Assembly: GCA_944323945.1 (NCBI GenBank)
Contig: CALUUL010000011.1
Span: forward strand, 1-43,310
Direction of reading: 5' to 3'
Length of the DNA stretch: 43,310 nucleotides
Source: Candidatus Gastranaerophilales bacterium
Lineage (GTDB): Bacteria > Cyanobacteriota > Vampirovibrionia > Gastranaerophilales > Gastranaerophilaceae
Below are positions 6,846-15,864 of the stretch, one piece after another; positions within the stretch are counted from its first letter, which is position 1; every line of letters starts with the position of its first letter. The translations under genes and the position numbers were made by a program. Under the pieces are notes generated by a model that worked only from the letters and a program-made list of their open reading frames with translations, was not told the origin of the DNA and searched no databases.

Positions 6846-8171
6846 TTATCTAACAAATTTAATGTTTTTTAAAACATATTGATTATCGCCATAAGATAAA
6901 TAACTATTTTTTCCATCAGTCCAAGATACTGATTTATAACCAAGAGCCGAATTAATAATAGGAATATTAACTGAATTATTTAATTGCCATGTAGAAGTTG
7001 CTTTATCTAATATATAAAACTCGCGCAAATAAATATTTTCTCCATCTGACCATATCTGGAAAGTGTCAAAAATTTCATTCCATGTTTTTGGTAACCATGT
7101 AGAAGTTGCTTTATCTAATATATAAAACTCGCCCAAATAAATATTTTCTCCATCCGTCCAAACATCCCCGCCAGAAAAATCTGTATCTCCATTCCAAGTT
7201 TTAATAGACCAAGTTGATGTTTCTTCATCTAAAACATAATGGCTGGTTCCTGCTGAACAGTAAATATCTTCCCCGTCTGACCATATCCAGTGAGCGTCAA
7301 ATTCAGTTAATCCGTTCCATGTTTTTGGTGACCATGTAGAAGTTGTTTTATCTAATATAAGTTGATAATTTCCAAAATTTTCATTCATCATTGAATAATA
7401 TATATTATTATTTGTTCTCCATACCCGATTACCATAAAATGCAACATTACTCAACCCATTCCATGTTTTTGGTGACCATGTAGATGTGGCCTCATCTAAA
7501 ACTTTATGCACTCCATATTGAGAATAATATATATTATTATTGTCTGTCCATATATAGTCCCCATATAATCCATCTTCTAAATCCTCAAGCCCGTTCCATG
7601 TTTTTGGTGACCATGTTTTTGTTGTAATAAAAGATTTTGTATCTGTTGATATTCTTTTATTTTCTTTTTTATTTAACTCGTTTGTTATTATCTTGTTCTG
7701 AACAGCATTTGTGCTTGTTTCTGACAAACTATCATCAAAATCTCCAGCATCTCCAGGCTCGCCTTTTGGAATTCCAAAAGTGATATGTGGGTTTTCATTT
7801 GTTCCGCTTCTTGTCGCGGTCGCCTGGCTCCCTGGACTTAAAGTAGTTGCCGAAACAGAAATATTAGGAGTTGCGCCTGTTGCTCCTGTCTCCCCAGTAT
7901 CTCCTTTCTGCCCTTTCAAATTGCTAAATTTAAACTTTTTATAAGTTTTCCCATTGACAATATTGTCAACAAAAGCAATAGTCACAGTTCCAGTATTATT
8001 CGCCTCGCTAATGTCAGGGGCATCCGCTAAATGTTCCGCAAAATCCTGAGAATAAAGTCCACCATTAACAATCGCATTCATTTCATCAAGAGTAAAATCG
8101 CTATTATTGTCAAATTCATTTCCATTATTAAGTTGTGTGCTATCTACTTTATTTCTGCTCCATTCCGCCAT
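6846..8171 (-). CDS. Receptor-binding protein with collagen-like segment and six-bladed propeller
   Basis: 441 residues. An N-terminal helical attachment region (MAEWSRNKVDSTQLNN...) is followed by short collagen-like Gly-X-Y runs (GQKGDTGETGATGATP and IPKGEPGDAGDF) around residues 85-150. A helix (NAVQNKIITNELNKKEN) links to six repeats of 36-50 residues, each starting TSTWSPKTWNG or similar and containing WTDGENIYY. They are Kelch/WD-like and probably form one six-bladed propeller. Likely role: host surface recognition. Two blades are almost identical in DNA (6987-7048 and 7095-7156). Start ATG at 8171 with AAGGAGA upstream. Confidence 0.8.
   Translation of the reverse strand: MAEWSRNKVDSTQLNNGNEFDNNSDFTLDEMNAIVNGGLYSQDFAEHLADAPDISEANNTGTVTIAFVDNIVNGKTYKKFKFSNLKGQKGDTGETGATGATPNISVSATTLSPGSQATATRSGTNENPHITFGIPKGEPGDAGDFDDSLSETSTNAVQNKIITNELNKKENKRISTDTKSFITTKTWSPKTWNGLEDLEDGLYGDYIWTDNNNIYYSQYGVHKVLDEATSTWSPKTWNGLSNVAFYGNRVWRTNNNIYYSMMNENFGNYQLILDKTTSTWSPKTWNGLTEFDAHWIWSDGEDIYCSAGTSHYVLDEETSTWSIKTWNGDTDFSGGDVWTDGENIYLGEFYILDKATSTWLPKTWNEIFDTFQIWSDGENIYLREFYILDKATSTWQLNNSVNIPIINSALGYKSVSWTDGKNSYLSYGDNQYVLKNIKFVR
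6987..7156 (-). repeat. Recent tandem duplication of one propeller blade
   Basis: Bases 6987-7048 and 7095-7156 match over 62 bases with two differences, at a period of 108 bases (36 codons), in frame inside the propeller gene. The other blades are clearly more diverged. Confidence 0.85.
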
Positions 8172-8219
8172 ATTTTTTCTCCTTATATATTATATGTAAG
8201 AATTATTAAAATCTCACTT

Positions 8220-10373
8220 TTATTGCTTAATTTCTTGAAATTCTAAATCAATCATTTCAACACCATTATATATATATTTACAACCAGTAATTCTAAAAAT
8301 TCTATTTTCATATTGTTCAAAACAAATTAAATCTCCAACATTTAGAACTTCTCCATTTGCCCAAATTTTTGCAATATCTCCATTCTTATAATAATAATCA
8401 TAACAACAAACAGTTATTGTTCCATCAGAAACCCCATTATAATAATCATTTAATATGTTATCAGCTATTATTGATGATAGCTTAACTCCATTACAAGTTG
8501 TTTCGGATGTTAAAAATTTATTCCCTTGTAGCTCTAATGTTTCATATTCTTTTAAATCTTCTTTAAAAATCTCTAAAGTCTGAGTTGTGTTTGAATAAAC
8601 ATCACAATACAATTGTATTGTAGTTTGAATAGTTGGAGCTAAATCAAAATTCCAATATCCACCAGTTGTTGATTTATTTGATTTATACACATAATAATCA
8701 AATTCAATTGTATTATTATTATTACTTAAATGAATATTATCTATTGCTCCAGAATGAGAATTAATACTTGCATTTGCTATATATGTTGTTTCAGTCGACC
8801 CTTTATTATAATATGAACCTTGACCAGTAACAAGCCCTTTTTTTACATCTTTAACATATAAATATAAATTATTATAAAAGTTATATGGTAATAATGTTCC
8901 TGATAAATCGAATGTAACATGCGTTTTATAATAATAGTCTGTTCTTGTGTAGCCTTCCGGAGTCGGAGCGCTTGTAATTTCTACTATTTCTGTATTGCCA
9001 TTAAACACATTCTCATCTGTATCGTATATTTCATCATATGTGGATGCAGAATTATCTGAACCATAGTTTGATATTTTTTGGAAAGAAATTGTATAACTAG
9101 AACCAAATGCTTTTTGTTCTTTTGTCCAAACTATTTCTGGTATTTTTACTTTATTATATTTATTATTTGTAATTTCCTTTATTTGCAAATCTGAATATTG
9201 ATTTTTTTTAGGTATATAAATAATTTTTTTATAATCATCATCAGATAATTTTGGTCTTAATTGAATAGCCTTAATTTTATTGTCTGGATTTAAATACATT
9301 CCAAGTTGTGAAATTTGACAAATTGAATTAAATCTATCTTGTAATGTTTCGTTTGAATCAAAAATATAATTTTTTAAATGTATATCTTTTAAATAATCTG
9401 AAATAGACTTATCCCCAAAATATGTATGTATATTATTAGATAAATCTAAATCAAATTTTAAATTATCAAGTTGTATTAAATCATATAATGACTGATAACC
9501 AACAAAAGATAATGGAGTGCTAATTTTACCATTAACATTATTTGATATTCCAACATTTCCCATTATTTTTATACCATCAGAACACTCAGATTTTATATTT
9601 TTAGAATTAACATAATAATCAAAATCACTAAAAATTAAATTAGAAATAACATTCCCATTAAAAATTAAAGAAAAATTAGTATTATTTTTTTGTATTATGC
9701 CATCTTTAATATAATCAAAAATTTCGCCATTTCTATCCACAATAGAAATATTTCCACTTGCAGAAATTATTCCATATGAAATATCATTTGGTTGGCCCGT
9801 AATTTGTGAAAGGCTTTCAATATCCTTTAACCATTTCTTGTTTAAAATTAATTCATTTGTTAAAACGGCTATATGTGTAAAGCAGGCATTATAATTTGCT
9901 CTATTCCATTTAGTAAATGTAACCGTGTGCGATGTTGTCGGAGCATCAAAAACTATTGCCCATGTATTATCATCGCTATAAACTTTATTTGTTGTATCCC
10001 CATCTAAATAGGCTTCTACTGGAAATTGGTTTGCCAATTTATCTCCATAAAAAATTAGACTATCAATGTGCGAGCCAGTGATAGTTAAAGTAACCGTATA
10101 TTCGCCATTTGCATTTGTTGCACCAAAGACAAATCCATTATATGAACCCTCTAAAACAGGACTTCCACTTTCCCCATCTGCATTTATTAAATGCCCAGTT
10201 GCGTCAAATTTAAGGTATCCCTGTGCAAATGATAGAAGTCGAGTTCCATCATTTTTCTGTGTATTTTTAGAAACAGCAGAAGATACATTATTGATAGGTT
10301 GATTTGCACTTACGCCATCAATAACATCTTCTATTGTGTCTTGTAGTTGTATTTTGATGCTAACATCTGCCAT
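8220..10373 (-). CDS. Tail-associated/baseplate hub protein
   Basis: 717 residues directly after the distal tail gene (TAATG overlap at 10373), the place of Tal/Gp37-like baseplate hub proteins in siphoviruses. The N-terminus (MADVSIKIQLQDTIEDVIDG) is followed by beta-rich domains and a C-terminal hub-like domain ending GVEMIDLEFQEIKQ. The Asn/Tyr-rich composition and AT-rich codons are stronger than in neighbours. No lysozyme or peptidase motif is seen. It is likely to form the tail tip plug and contact the fibres; the assignment rests mostly on order and size. Confidence 0.65.
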   Translation of the reverse strand: MADVSIKIQLQDTIEDVIDGVSANQPINNVSSAVSKNTQKNDGTRLLSFAQGYLKFDATGHLINADGESGSPVLEGSYNGFVFGATNANGEYTVTLTITGSHIDSLIFYGDKLANQFPVEAYLDGDTTNKVYSDDNTWAIVFDAPTTSHTVTFTKWNRANYNACFTHIAVLTNELILNKKWLKDIESLSQITGQPNDISYGIISASGNISIVDRNGEIFDYIKDGIIQKNNTNFSLIFNGNVISNLIFSDFDYYVNSKNIKSECSDGIKIMGNVGISNNVNGKISTPLSFVGYQSLYDLIQLDNLKFDLDLSNNIHTYFGDKSISDYLKDIHLKNYIFDSNETLQDRFNSICQISQLGMYLNPDNKIKAIQLRPKLSDDDYKKIIYIPKKNQYSDLQIKEITNNKYNKVKIPEIVWTKEQKAFGSSYTISFQKISNYGSDNSASTYDEIYDTDENVFNGNTEIVEITSAPTPEGYTRTDYYYKTHVTFDLSGTLLPYNFYNNLYLYVKDVKKGLVTGQGSYYNKGSTETTYIANASINSHSGAIDNIHLSNNNNTIEFDYYVYKSNKSTTGGYWNFDLAPTIQTTIQLYCDVYSNTTQTLEIFKEDLKEYETLELQGNKFLTSETTCNGVKLSSIIADNILNDYYNGVSDGTITVCCYDYYYKNGDIAKIWANGEVLNVGDLICFEQYENRIFRITGCKYIYNGVEMIDLEFQEIKQ

Positions 10374-11512
10374 TATTCTTCATCTCCGAATATAGGATAA
10401 ATTTGCATATCTTCAAATACTGTAAAGTTTGCATTTGGTTTCAAAGAAAAACCTTGCCCATCAGCACGAGTATTCCAACCAATAAATATTTTACCGCTAG
10501 GTATATTGTAGAAGTTTGTTAAGTCGGTGCTTGTCAAAACCTTAATTGAGTTTCCCCACTCTACTTGTTCTGCCACATTGATTTGTGAATAAATCTTTGC
10601 CCAATATTTTGTGTTGTCTGGCGCTTGATTACTAAAAGTGTCTTTATAATATATTGCTTTATATATGACATCATTTGAAGTGCAATATTCACCCTCTGCA
10701 TAGTTTTCGCTACTGTCATATTCATCAACAGTAATACTCTTCCAATAGGTCGTATTATTAAGTGAATATCCGCTAAAACCATCTTTTATCGCTTCATAAT
10801 AAGCATGCCCATTTTCAGTCATTTGATAAACCACATCGCCTAATGAATATGTTGATGTTGAGTTCCATAATGTAGGCGTTACAACTTGCCAATATTCAGA
10901 ATTTGGTGGTGCAACATTAGAAAAAGCATTTTCATAATACACCGCTTGATAATATTCGCCGTTCCAATAAACAATCTGTCCTCTTGTATAAGTGGTTGTG
11001 GAAGAATAAGGTGTTGTATTCAATGTCAACTCAATCAAATCGCTACCATCCCACCATTTTGAAAGATATGTTACGCTATAAGATGTCAAATCATTTAGCG
11101 TCCCAACAAACTCTAATTCATAATCAAGCACACCGAAAACTGATGTCCTCACATTGTATAATTTTGCCATTTCTTCGGGTTTCATATACATCATATATGT
11201 CCTGAAATCGCCAAACTGTTTATCCCAATACCTTACTGGAAACTCATTGCTCGAATTTACTGCCCGACAAAGTCTTTGATAGTCGCCAATACTAAAATAT
11301 TTGAGAGAGAACTTAACCTGTGGCACAAAGAAAGTGTCGTGGTCTTCTATGTTTGGGATTGAACCGTCATTACTTCGTGTCGGCTCTTCGACATAAGTTT
11401 TAGTGTTTACTGACAAAAGACCTTGATAGGTTATCCCATCAAATTCTTCGCCATTTACCCAAAACTTATTAAGGTCTTCAACAACCACTCTTTGATTGTA
11501 TTTTAAGTCCAT
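10373..11512 (-). CDS. Distal tail (Dit-like) protein with sugar-binding repeats and an InlB-type repeat
   Basis: 379 residues. The N-terminal ~150 form the Dit-like ring domain (MDLKYNQRVVVEDLNKFWVN ... YELEFVGTLND). It carries three ~52-residue CBM5/12-like repeats (about 170-330; each has Y.Sxx.Y..GxxVYxxxxxYYxA and an NSEYWQVV-like end). The C-terminus (FIGWNTRADGQGFSLKPN ... QIYPIFG) resembles the InlB B-repeat/Flg_new fold. It follows the tape measure gene, as expected for Dit. Known: evolved Dits with carbohydrate modules help adsorption. Start ATG at 11512 with AGGAGGC upstream. Confidence 0.8.
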   Translation of the reverse strand: MDLKYNQRVVVEDLNKFWVNGEEFDGITYQGLLSVNTKTYVEEPTRSNDGSIPNIEDHDTFFVPQVKFSLKYFSIGDYQRLCRAVNSSNEFPVRYWDKQFGDFRTYMMYMKPEEMAKLYNVRTSVFGVLDYELEFVGTLNDLTSYSVTYLSKWWDGSDLIELTLNTTPYSSTTTYTRGQIVYWNGEYYQAVYYENAFSNVAPPNSEYWQVVTPTLWNSTSTYSLGDVVYQMTENGHAYYEAIKDGFSGYSLNNTTYWKSITVDEYDSSENYAEGEYCTSNDVIYKAIYYKDTFSNQAPDNTKYWAKIYSQINVAEQVEWGNSIKVLTSTDLTNFYNIPSGKIFIGWNTRADGQGFSLKPNANFTVFEDMQIYPIFGDEE

Positions 11513-11521
11513 TTAAGCCTC

Positions 11522-13624
11522 CTACGCTTTTTTAAACACACCAATTCGAACGCCCTCTGTATATACAGGTCTTGCAACGACTTTTCCGACTTTTGAGCCA
11601 TCAATATAAACATTGCCAGTAAGTTGTTGGTTATTTTGAGAATTTGCACTTATAACAGCTTCATATACACCTTGACTTATGCCTTCAACAATTTGGTCGT
11701 TATTCGCAACAGTTGTTCTACCGCCCATAGAACCGACCATTTCTGGGCCAGCTTCTCTTGCTACAAATAGTTGTCCTTCCTCTGGAAAGCCGCCGCTTGC
11801 AAACTCAGGAATATTAAACGACATATCTAAATAATCTAATTTTTGTAGCTTTATGCTGCCGCCGCCAAAAAACTCTACTACCGCATTTATTGGTTCTAAG
11901 AATAAATTTATCGCATCTATGACAAGATTTATTAATGCAATTACTACATTTACAACAGCTTTTAATAGCCAAGCTATTCCTTCAATAACAAAAGCAATTC
12001 CATATCCAATTACATCAAACAATTTTGTAATAATATCTATTATTGGTGTTAAAATATCTAATATTGGGGTTAAAATAGCAGAAAGTAAATCAGCTAATAA
12101 TTCTATTATAGGGCCTAGTATAGAAAATATTAGATTTAAAACATCCATTATAGGTTCCAAGATGCTTCCAAGCAAATTCATTAATGAACTAATAAAAGCA
12201 TCTACGCTCTCCCTAAATTGTTCGTTTGTATTATACGCATACACTAATAATGCGACTATTGCAGCAATTAACATAACTATTGGGTGATTTAAAACAAAAC
12301 TAAACGCTTTGCCTAATAATGTAACATTAGTAGTAAGTCCTTTTGTTGTTGTAGAAACTTCCATTATAGATAAAGCCAGCGAAGAAAATATTTTTGAACC
12401 TATTTTATAGCCAGCAATTACAAGTAATGCAGCGCCAATTGATTTTATTATGTTAAGAAGATTTTCTGCGCCTTCACTCATTTCCCACAGCCCTGTCTCA
12501 ACATTATATTCAAAACCAAGTATCTTTAGCCATTCTTCCGAAATCTCGGTGGCTTTCATTTTAAACTCATTCATGCCGAGATTTATATTTGCAATCAAAT
12601 CTTCAATTACTGGGTCAATGCCTAAAACATTACTATCAGCAGAATTTAAAGCCTCAAATTTATCAAAGCTTAATAATTTACCTTGAACTTCGTCAAGAGC
12701 CTCATCTGCCCCTTCTGCCTGTGTAATCATTCCGTCCAAAAAGTTTTGCTCTTCATAACCTAAATCGAATGCGAGAGATTTAACTATTTCTTTCATTGTC
12801 ATTAAAGCAGCATTGATATATTGAAAAACTTTATTATTATTTAACCATAGCAAAATTATTTGTCCAGTCCAAGTCAATACTTCTTTCAATTGTTCGCTCA
12901 TAACTCTGGCTTGGTTGGATGCACTTTCGATTGTCTTTTCCATATCGCCAATAGCACCACTTGCACCCATTTGGTCGAAAATCGCCGCAATTCTTAACAA
13001 CCTTTTTTCAATCTGAGAAAGTTGCCTAACCGTCTTTTCGCCACCTGCTTGTTGATACAGGTCGAAAATCGTATTTTCCGTAATATCCATACCAGAAATG
13101 GAACGAACAGGACGAACTTGACCGCTAAGGATAGATTGATATACAGTCATCGCTCTTTCTATCGTTACATTATATAACGATGAAAAATCAAGAGCCATTT
13201 GTGTCAATTGCATTGAAAGTTGGCTAGAAACAGCATCTGAAAGGTCGCCAAGCGCAGCAAGCATATTCTTGAATATAGCCTGGTAATTCATAAGCGTTTG
13301 TTCAGAAACACCATAAGCCTTATTCATTTTTGCAATAAATTCATCCGCAAGTTCAATATTCTCTCTATTTGCAACTTGCCAAAGGTTTAATGTTTCGACA
13401 TAGTCCATTGCATATTGCACAACATTTGCTACAGCCCTACCATAATATCTCATCATATTCGTCATATAATTAAGCTTTCCAAATGTTGCGAATATTCCAA
13501 CATTTTTAAGTGTTCTTCTTGTTCTATCGAGTTGAGTGTTCATCTTGCCAAGACTTTGTGTGGCAGTATTAGCATAACTTGTAATTCTCAACTCTAAATT
13601 GCCAACTTGATAATTACTTGCCAT
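11522..13624 (-). CDS. Tape measure protein
   Basis: 700 residues, the longest structural protein apart from the hub. Helical throughout, with coiled coils near the N-terminus, a central hydrophobic block (SIGAALLVIAGYKIGSKIF; HPIVMLIAAIVALLVYAY), then Ile/Leu-rich repeats of 11 residues (LTPILDILTPIIDIITKLF) and a C-terminal segment FASGGFPEEGQLFVAREAGP that is typical of siphovirus tape measures. It determines tail length; 700 residues imply a tail near 100 nm by the usual 0.15 nm per residue rule. I chose the ATG at 13624 (AAAAGGAG six bases upstream) over a TTG at 13630. Confidence 0.9.
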   Translation of the reverse strand: MASNYQVGNLELRITSYANTATQSLGKMNTQLDRTRRTLKNVGIFATFGKLNYMTNMMRYYGRAVANVVQYAMDYVETLNLWQVANRENIELADEFIAKMNKAYGVSEQTLMNYQAIFKNMLAALGDLSDAVSSQLSMQLTQMALDFSSLYNVTIERAMTVYQSILSGQVRPVRSISGMDITENTIFDLYQQAGGEKTVRQLSQIEKRLLRIAAIFDQMGASGAIGDMEKTIESASNQARVMSEQLKEVLTWTGQIILLWLNNNKVFQYINAALMTMKEIVKSLAFDLGYEEQNFLDGMITQAEGADEALDEVQGKLLSFDKFEALNSADSNVLGIDPVIEDLIANINLGMNEFKMKATEISEEWLKILGFEYNVETGLWEMSEGAENLLNIIKSIGAALLVIAGYKIGSKIFSSLALSIMEVSTTTKGLTTNVTLLGKAFSFVLNHPIVMLIAAIVALLVYAYNTNEQFRESVDAFISSLMNLLGSILEPIMDVLNLIFSILGPIIELLADLLSAILTPILDILTPIIDIITKLFDVIGYGIAFVIEGIAWLLKAVVNVVIALINLVIDAINLFLEPINAVVEFFGGGSIKLQKLDYLDMSFNIPEFASGGFPEEGQLFVAREAGPEMVGSMGGRTTVANNDQIVEGISQGVYEAVISANSQNNQQLTGNVYIDGSKVGKVVARPVYTEGVRIGVFKKA

Positions 13625-13643
13625 TCTCAACTCCTTTTATAAA

Positions 13644-14003
13644 TTATATCCATTTCATATTTTGTTTTTGATATATTGTATTTAATCTTTCTGCTTTCTT
13701 TCGTCTATATTCAGCATTCATTTCAGCTTGTTTTTCATTTAGTTCTTGTATCAAGTCTCGCATTGGTATTTCTTTGCCATATTCAAGTTTTTTACCCTTG
13801 CTCCAAGCATTTCCATATGAAATAGTAAATGCACTATTATTATATGCACCTTGAATATATGCACTTTGATATAAATGATTATAATATGCTTTCTCATAAG
13901 CATATATTAGGTCTAAATCCCCGTGCCAAAATTCGTGCATTGGCATTCCATATTGAATAGCACGGGGCAACACCCAATTTTTAAAATAGTCTTCTAAATC
14001 TAT
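13644..14003 (-). CDS. Tail assembly chaperone, C-terminal frameshift part (gpT-like)
   Basis: A frame of about 119 residues joined in the -1 frame to the upstream chaperone gene. It has no ATG and no ribosome site of its own; the first possible start is a TTG at 13973. The frame is open back through the stop codon of the upstream gene at 14000-14002. It reads IDLEDYFKNWVLPRAIQYGM, then PMHEFWHGDLDLIYAYEKAY, the usual pattern of the second tail chaperone. The stretch after the A6 run at 14003-14008 continues this sequence without gap, which strongly supports a -1 shift. Role: keeps the tape measure in solution during tail assembly. Confidence 0.8.
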   Translation of the reverse strand: MDLEDYFKNWVLPRAIQYGMPMHEFWHGDLDLIYAYEKAYYNHLYQSAYIQGAYNNSAFTISYGNAWSKGKKLEYGKEIPMRDLIQELNEKQAEMNAEYRRKKAERLNTIYQKQNMKWI

Positions 14004-14587
14004 TTTTTCTTGCGAGCCATCAGCCTTTGTTGCTGTTGAACTCGCTTTTTCGCTAAAAAATCGTTTTCATTAGCCTCCTGGTTGAATAAAGTATCTCCAA
14101 TCGCATAAACCCATTGACTTGCTGTCACTACGCCAACTTCATCAACAAATTCCTGCCAAAGCTTTTCTGCATTTGTCATTGACATATCATATTGCTCTGA
14201 AATCGCAAAAACTATTGCTTTTTCATAGTTGTCGAGCATAATCTTTGTCATTTTGTTTAGATATTGCATTTCTTCACTTTTTCCATCAATTAATGGCTTT
14301 TCAGTTTCTTTAATCAATTTCTTTAATGCTTCAAACTTTGCTTTTTTATCGGTATTTGTAGGGTCGTCATAATAAGCATTTCTTGCAACTTCAAGTTTTT
14401 CGTTTAACAAAGATAGTTCCTTTTCCATTTCGTCAAAGGTTTCTCTAACTCTTAGATATTTATTAGCATCATCTTCGTCTAACTTGTTGTTTTCTGAAAT
14501 TTTTTGAAACTCCACCATTAAGGCCCGAGTTCTTTTAAGTTCATAGTCTTTTCCATTTACCGTAAAAACGGGTTTTAAATTTTCCAT
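14000..14587 (-). CDS. Tail assembly chaperone (gpG-like)
   Basis: 195 residues (MENLKPVFTVNGKDYELKRT...). An N-terminal beta segment that resembles the start of many tail chaperones is followed by long helices (coiled coil about 45-110). It ends ...MARKKK at TAG (14000-14002), directly after an A-run used for frameshifting. It lies between the major tail protein and tape measure genes, the conserved chaperone place. Start ATG at 14587 with AAGGAGTAAAGT upstream. Confidence 0.8.
   Translation of the reverse strand: MENLKPVFTVNGKDYELKRTRALMVEFQKISENNKLDEDDANKYLRVRETFDEMEKELSLLNEKLEVARNAYYDDPTNTDKKAKFEALKKLIKETEKPLIDGKSEEMQYLNKMTKIMLDNYEKAIVFAISEQYDMSMTNAEKLWQEFVDEVGVVTASQWVYAIGDTLFNQEANENDFLAKKRVQQQQRLMARKKK
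14003..14009 (-). other. Probable -1 programmed frameshift site (G AAA AAA)
   Basis: In the chaperone frame the codons are AAG AAA AAA TAG. A one-base backward slip on AAA next to the stop gives ATA GAT TTA and enters the gpT-like frame. The first base is G, not A, so this is not a perfect X XXY YYZ heptamer, but a slip on AAA AAA beside a stop is chemically easy. Confidence 0.65.
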
Positions 14588-14603
14588 ACTTTACTCCTTA
14601 TTT

Positions 14604-14618
14604 TTGGCTTTAAGCCAA
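14604..14618 (-). terminator. Short hairpin between major tail protein and chaperone genes
   Basis: TTGGCTT 14604-14610 and AAGCCAA 14612-14618 form a palindrome in the gap after the major tail gene. It has no T-run on the minus strand, so it may be an RNA end-stabilising or weak attenuating hairpin rather than a full terminator. Confidence 0.35.
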
Positions 14619-14649
14619 TATCAATTATATTTGTGCGAATATATCGCTA

Positions 14650-15435
14650 TTATTCTTCTGCTGTGTTTGGCACGGACACTGCAATCGTTGATTTCCAAGA
14701 TTGTTTGCCTGTTGCTGAAATAGTAATTTCTACAAGGTAATATTCAGTTTGGCTACCAGTGTCATTTGTTCCAGTGATTGTAATTTTTTCACTTGTTTCT
14801 GCAGTCCATGTCCCCAAAGTAATTTTAGGACTTGTTGCCACATTTCCCATCCCATCAAGAATTCTCGTTGAAACAGTCGTGCCTGTGTCAAGTGGTAAAT
14901 TTACAGTAGCAACACTATCGCCATATTCAAGTTTAATTTCATCTGGAACAATAGTTTCAATACCATTTTTTGCAAATTTACATGTTTGCATAAGCATGCC
15001 ACGACAATCAAGAATTTTATCAGGTGTCATTGCGCTAGGTGTAATTGTAATAGTTCCTTCAAGAGTGCTATCACCCAAGTCACCACGCTTATATGTCAAT
15101 GTGCCTGAGATTTGTTCAGCAGTATAGTCAGGAGCAACTACAAGCCAATCAAGTTCACCCATTTCAGAAAGTTCGATTGCCCTTGCTTTCATATCTCTAT
15201 GCCACATTACAGGAATATCTTGTTTTTCAAGTGTTTGTTGTCCTTCTGTTTGTCCTGCATATTGTTCAGTTATAACAAAAGCGTCATAAGTATTCGTATC
15301 GCCGACAAATGAAGGGATTGTTCCTGTTGCAAAAGCAAATGCATATTTTTCATCACTAGGTTTCTTGAAATACAATGCACCACCAACACCACTGATTTTT
15401 CTGTGTTCGTTATACTTTTCCACAAAATTATTCAT
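14650..15435 (-). CDS. Major tail protein
   Basis: 261 residues, beta-rich (for example GTLTYKRGDLGDSTLEGTIT), ending with an Ig-like Thr/Ser-rich part (TSEKITITGTNDTGSQTEYY). It lies between the tail completion protein and the chaperone gene, the fixed place of the tube protein. The N-terminus (MNNFVEKYNEHRKISGVGGA) is hydrophilic, as in other phi13/TP901-type tube proteins. AAAGGAGAATACA precedes the ATG. Role: polymerises into the tail tube. Confidence 0.8.
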   Translation of the reverse strand: MNNFVEKYNEHRKISGVGGALYFKKPSDEKYAFAFATGTIPSFVGDTNTYDAFVITEQYAGQTEGQQTLEKQDIPVMWHRDMKARAIELSEMGELDWLVVAPDYTAEQISGTLTYKRGDLGDSTLEGTITITPSAMTPDKILDCRGMLMQTCKFAKNGIETIVPDEIKLEYGDSVATVNLPLDTGTTVSTRILDGMGNVATSPKITLGTWTAETSEKITITGTNDTGSQTEYYLVEITISATGKQSWKSTIAVSVPNTAEE

Positions 15436-15446
15436 TGTATTCTCCT

Positions 15447-15863
15447 TTATAAAATAATTTTTCTTCTATTATTGTAGAAGTTCGCATTATACATAATAAT
15501 AATGCCATATAGGTCGCCATTAGCAACCAAAGGGTCTGGGTTAAAACTTACTTGACGAAGTCCTAAACCTGAAAGCAAATAATCCACATATTCTGCGATT
15601 TTTCTTGCTATCTGCATTTTTGTAACTTTACCTTTTGTTTTTGCATAAATTCTAACCTGATACCCTAAATTCGAAGTATTATCTGGTATGTCGCCCAAAG
15701 ACAATGGGCCAGCATTATTTCGCACTTCTTCAAAAACAACATAAGGATAGGTTGGTTGAGATGATGAAAAATGAACTAAACTTGGATTATAACATGCGCT
15801 TCCGTTTGCTGCTAAAAATTCATTAAGTCTAGTATATATTTCGTCATATATTTTTGTGTCCAT
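15447..15863 (-). CDS. Tail completion/terminator protein
   Basis: 138 residues. The motif YPYVVFEEVRNNAGPLSLGD and the following segment with Y-xVRIYAKTKGK are typical of gp17/gpU-type tail terminators (minor capsid 'DUF3168-like'). It is encoded between the HK97-gp10-like gene and the major tail gene, as expected. Role: caps the tail tube at the head-proximal end. AGGAGGATAGG precedes the ATG at 15863. Confidence 0.7.
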   Translation of the reverse strand: MDTKIYDEIYTRLNEFLAANGSACYNPSLVHFSSSQPTYPYVVFEEVRNNAGPLSLGDIPDNTSNLGYQVRIYAKTKGKVTKMQIARKIAEYVDYLLSGLGLRQVSFNPDPLVANGDLYGIIIMYNANFYNNRRKIIL

Positions 15864-15864
15864 C

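Noticed and set aside
11853..12287. Plus-strand open frame of 144 codons opposite the tape measure
   Set aside because: Antisense to repetitive Ile/Leu codons, Ser/Ile/Asn-rich, no ribosome site.
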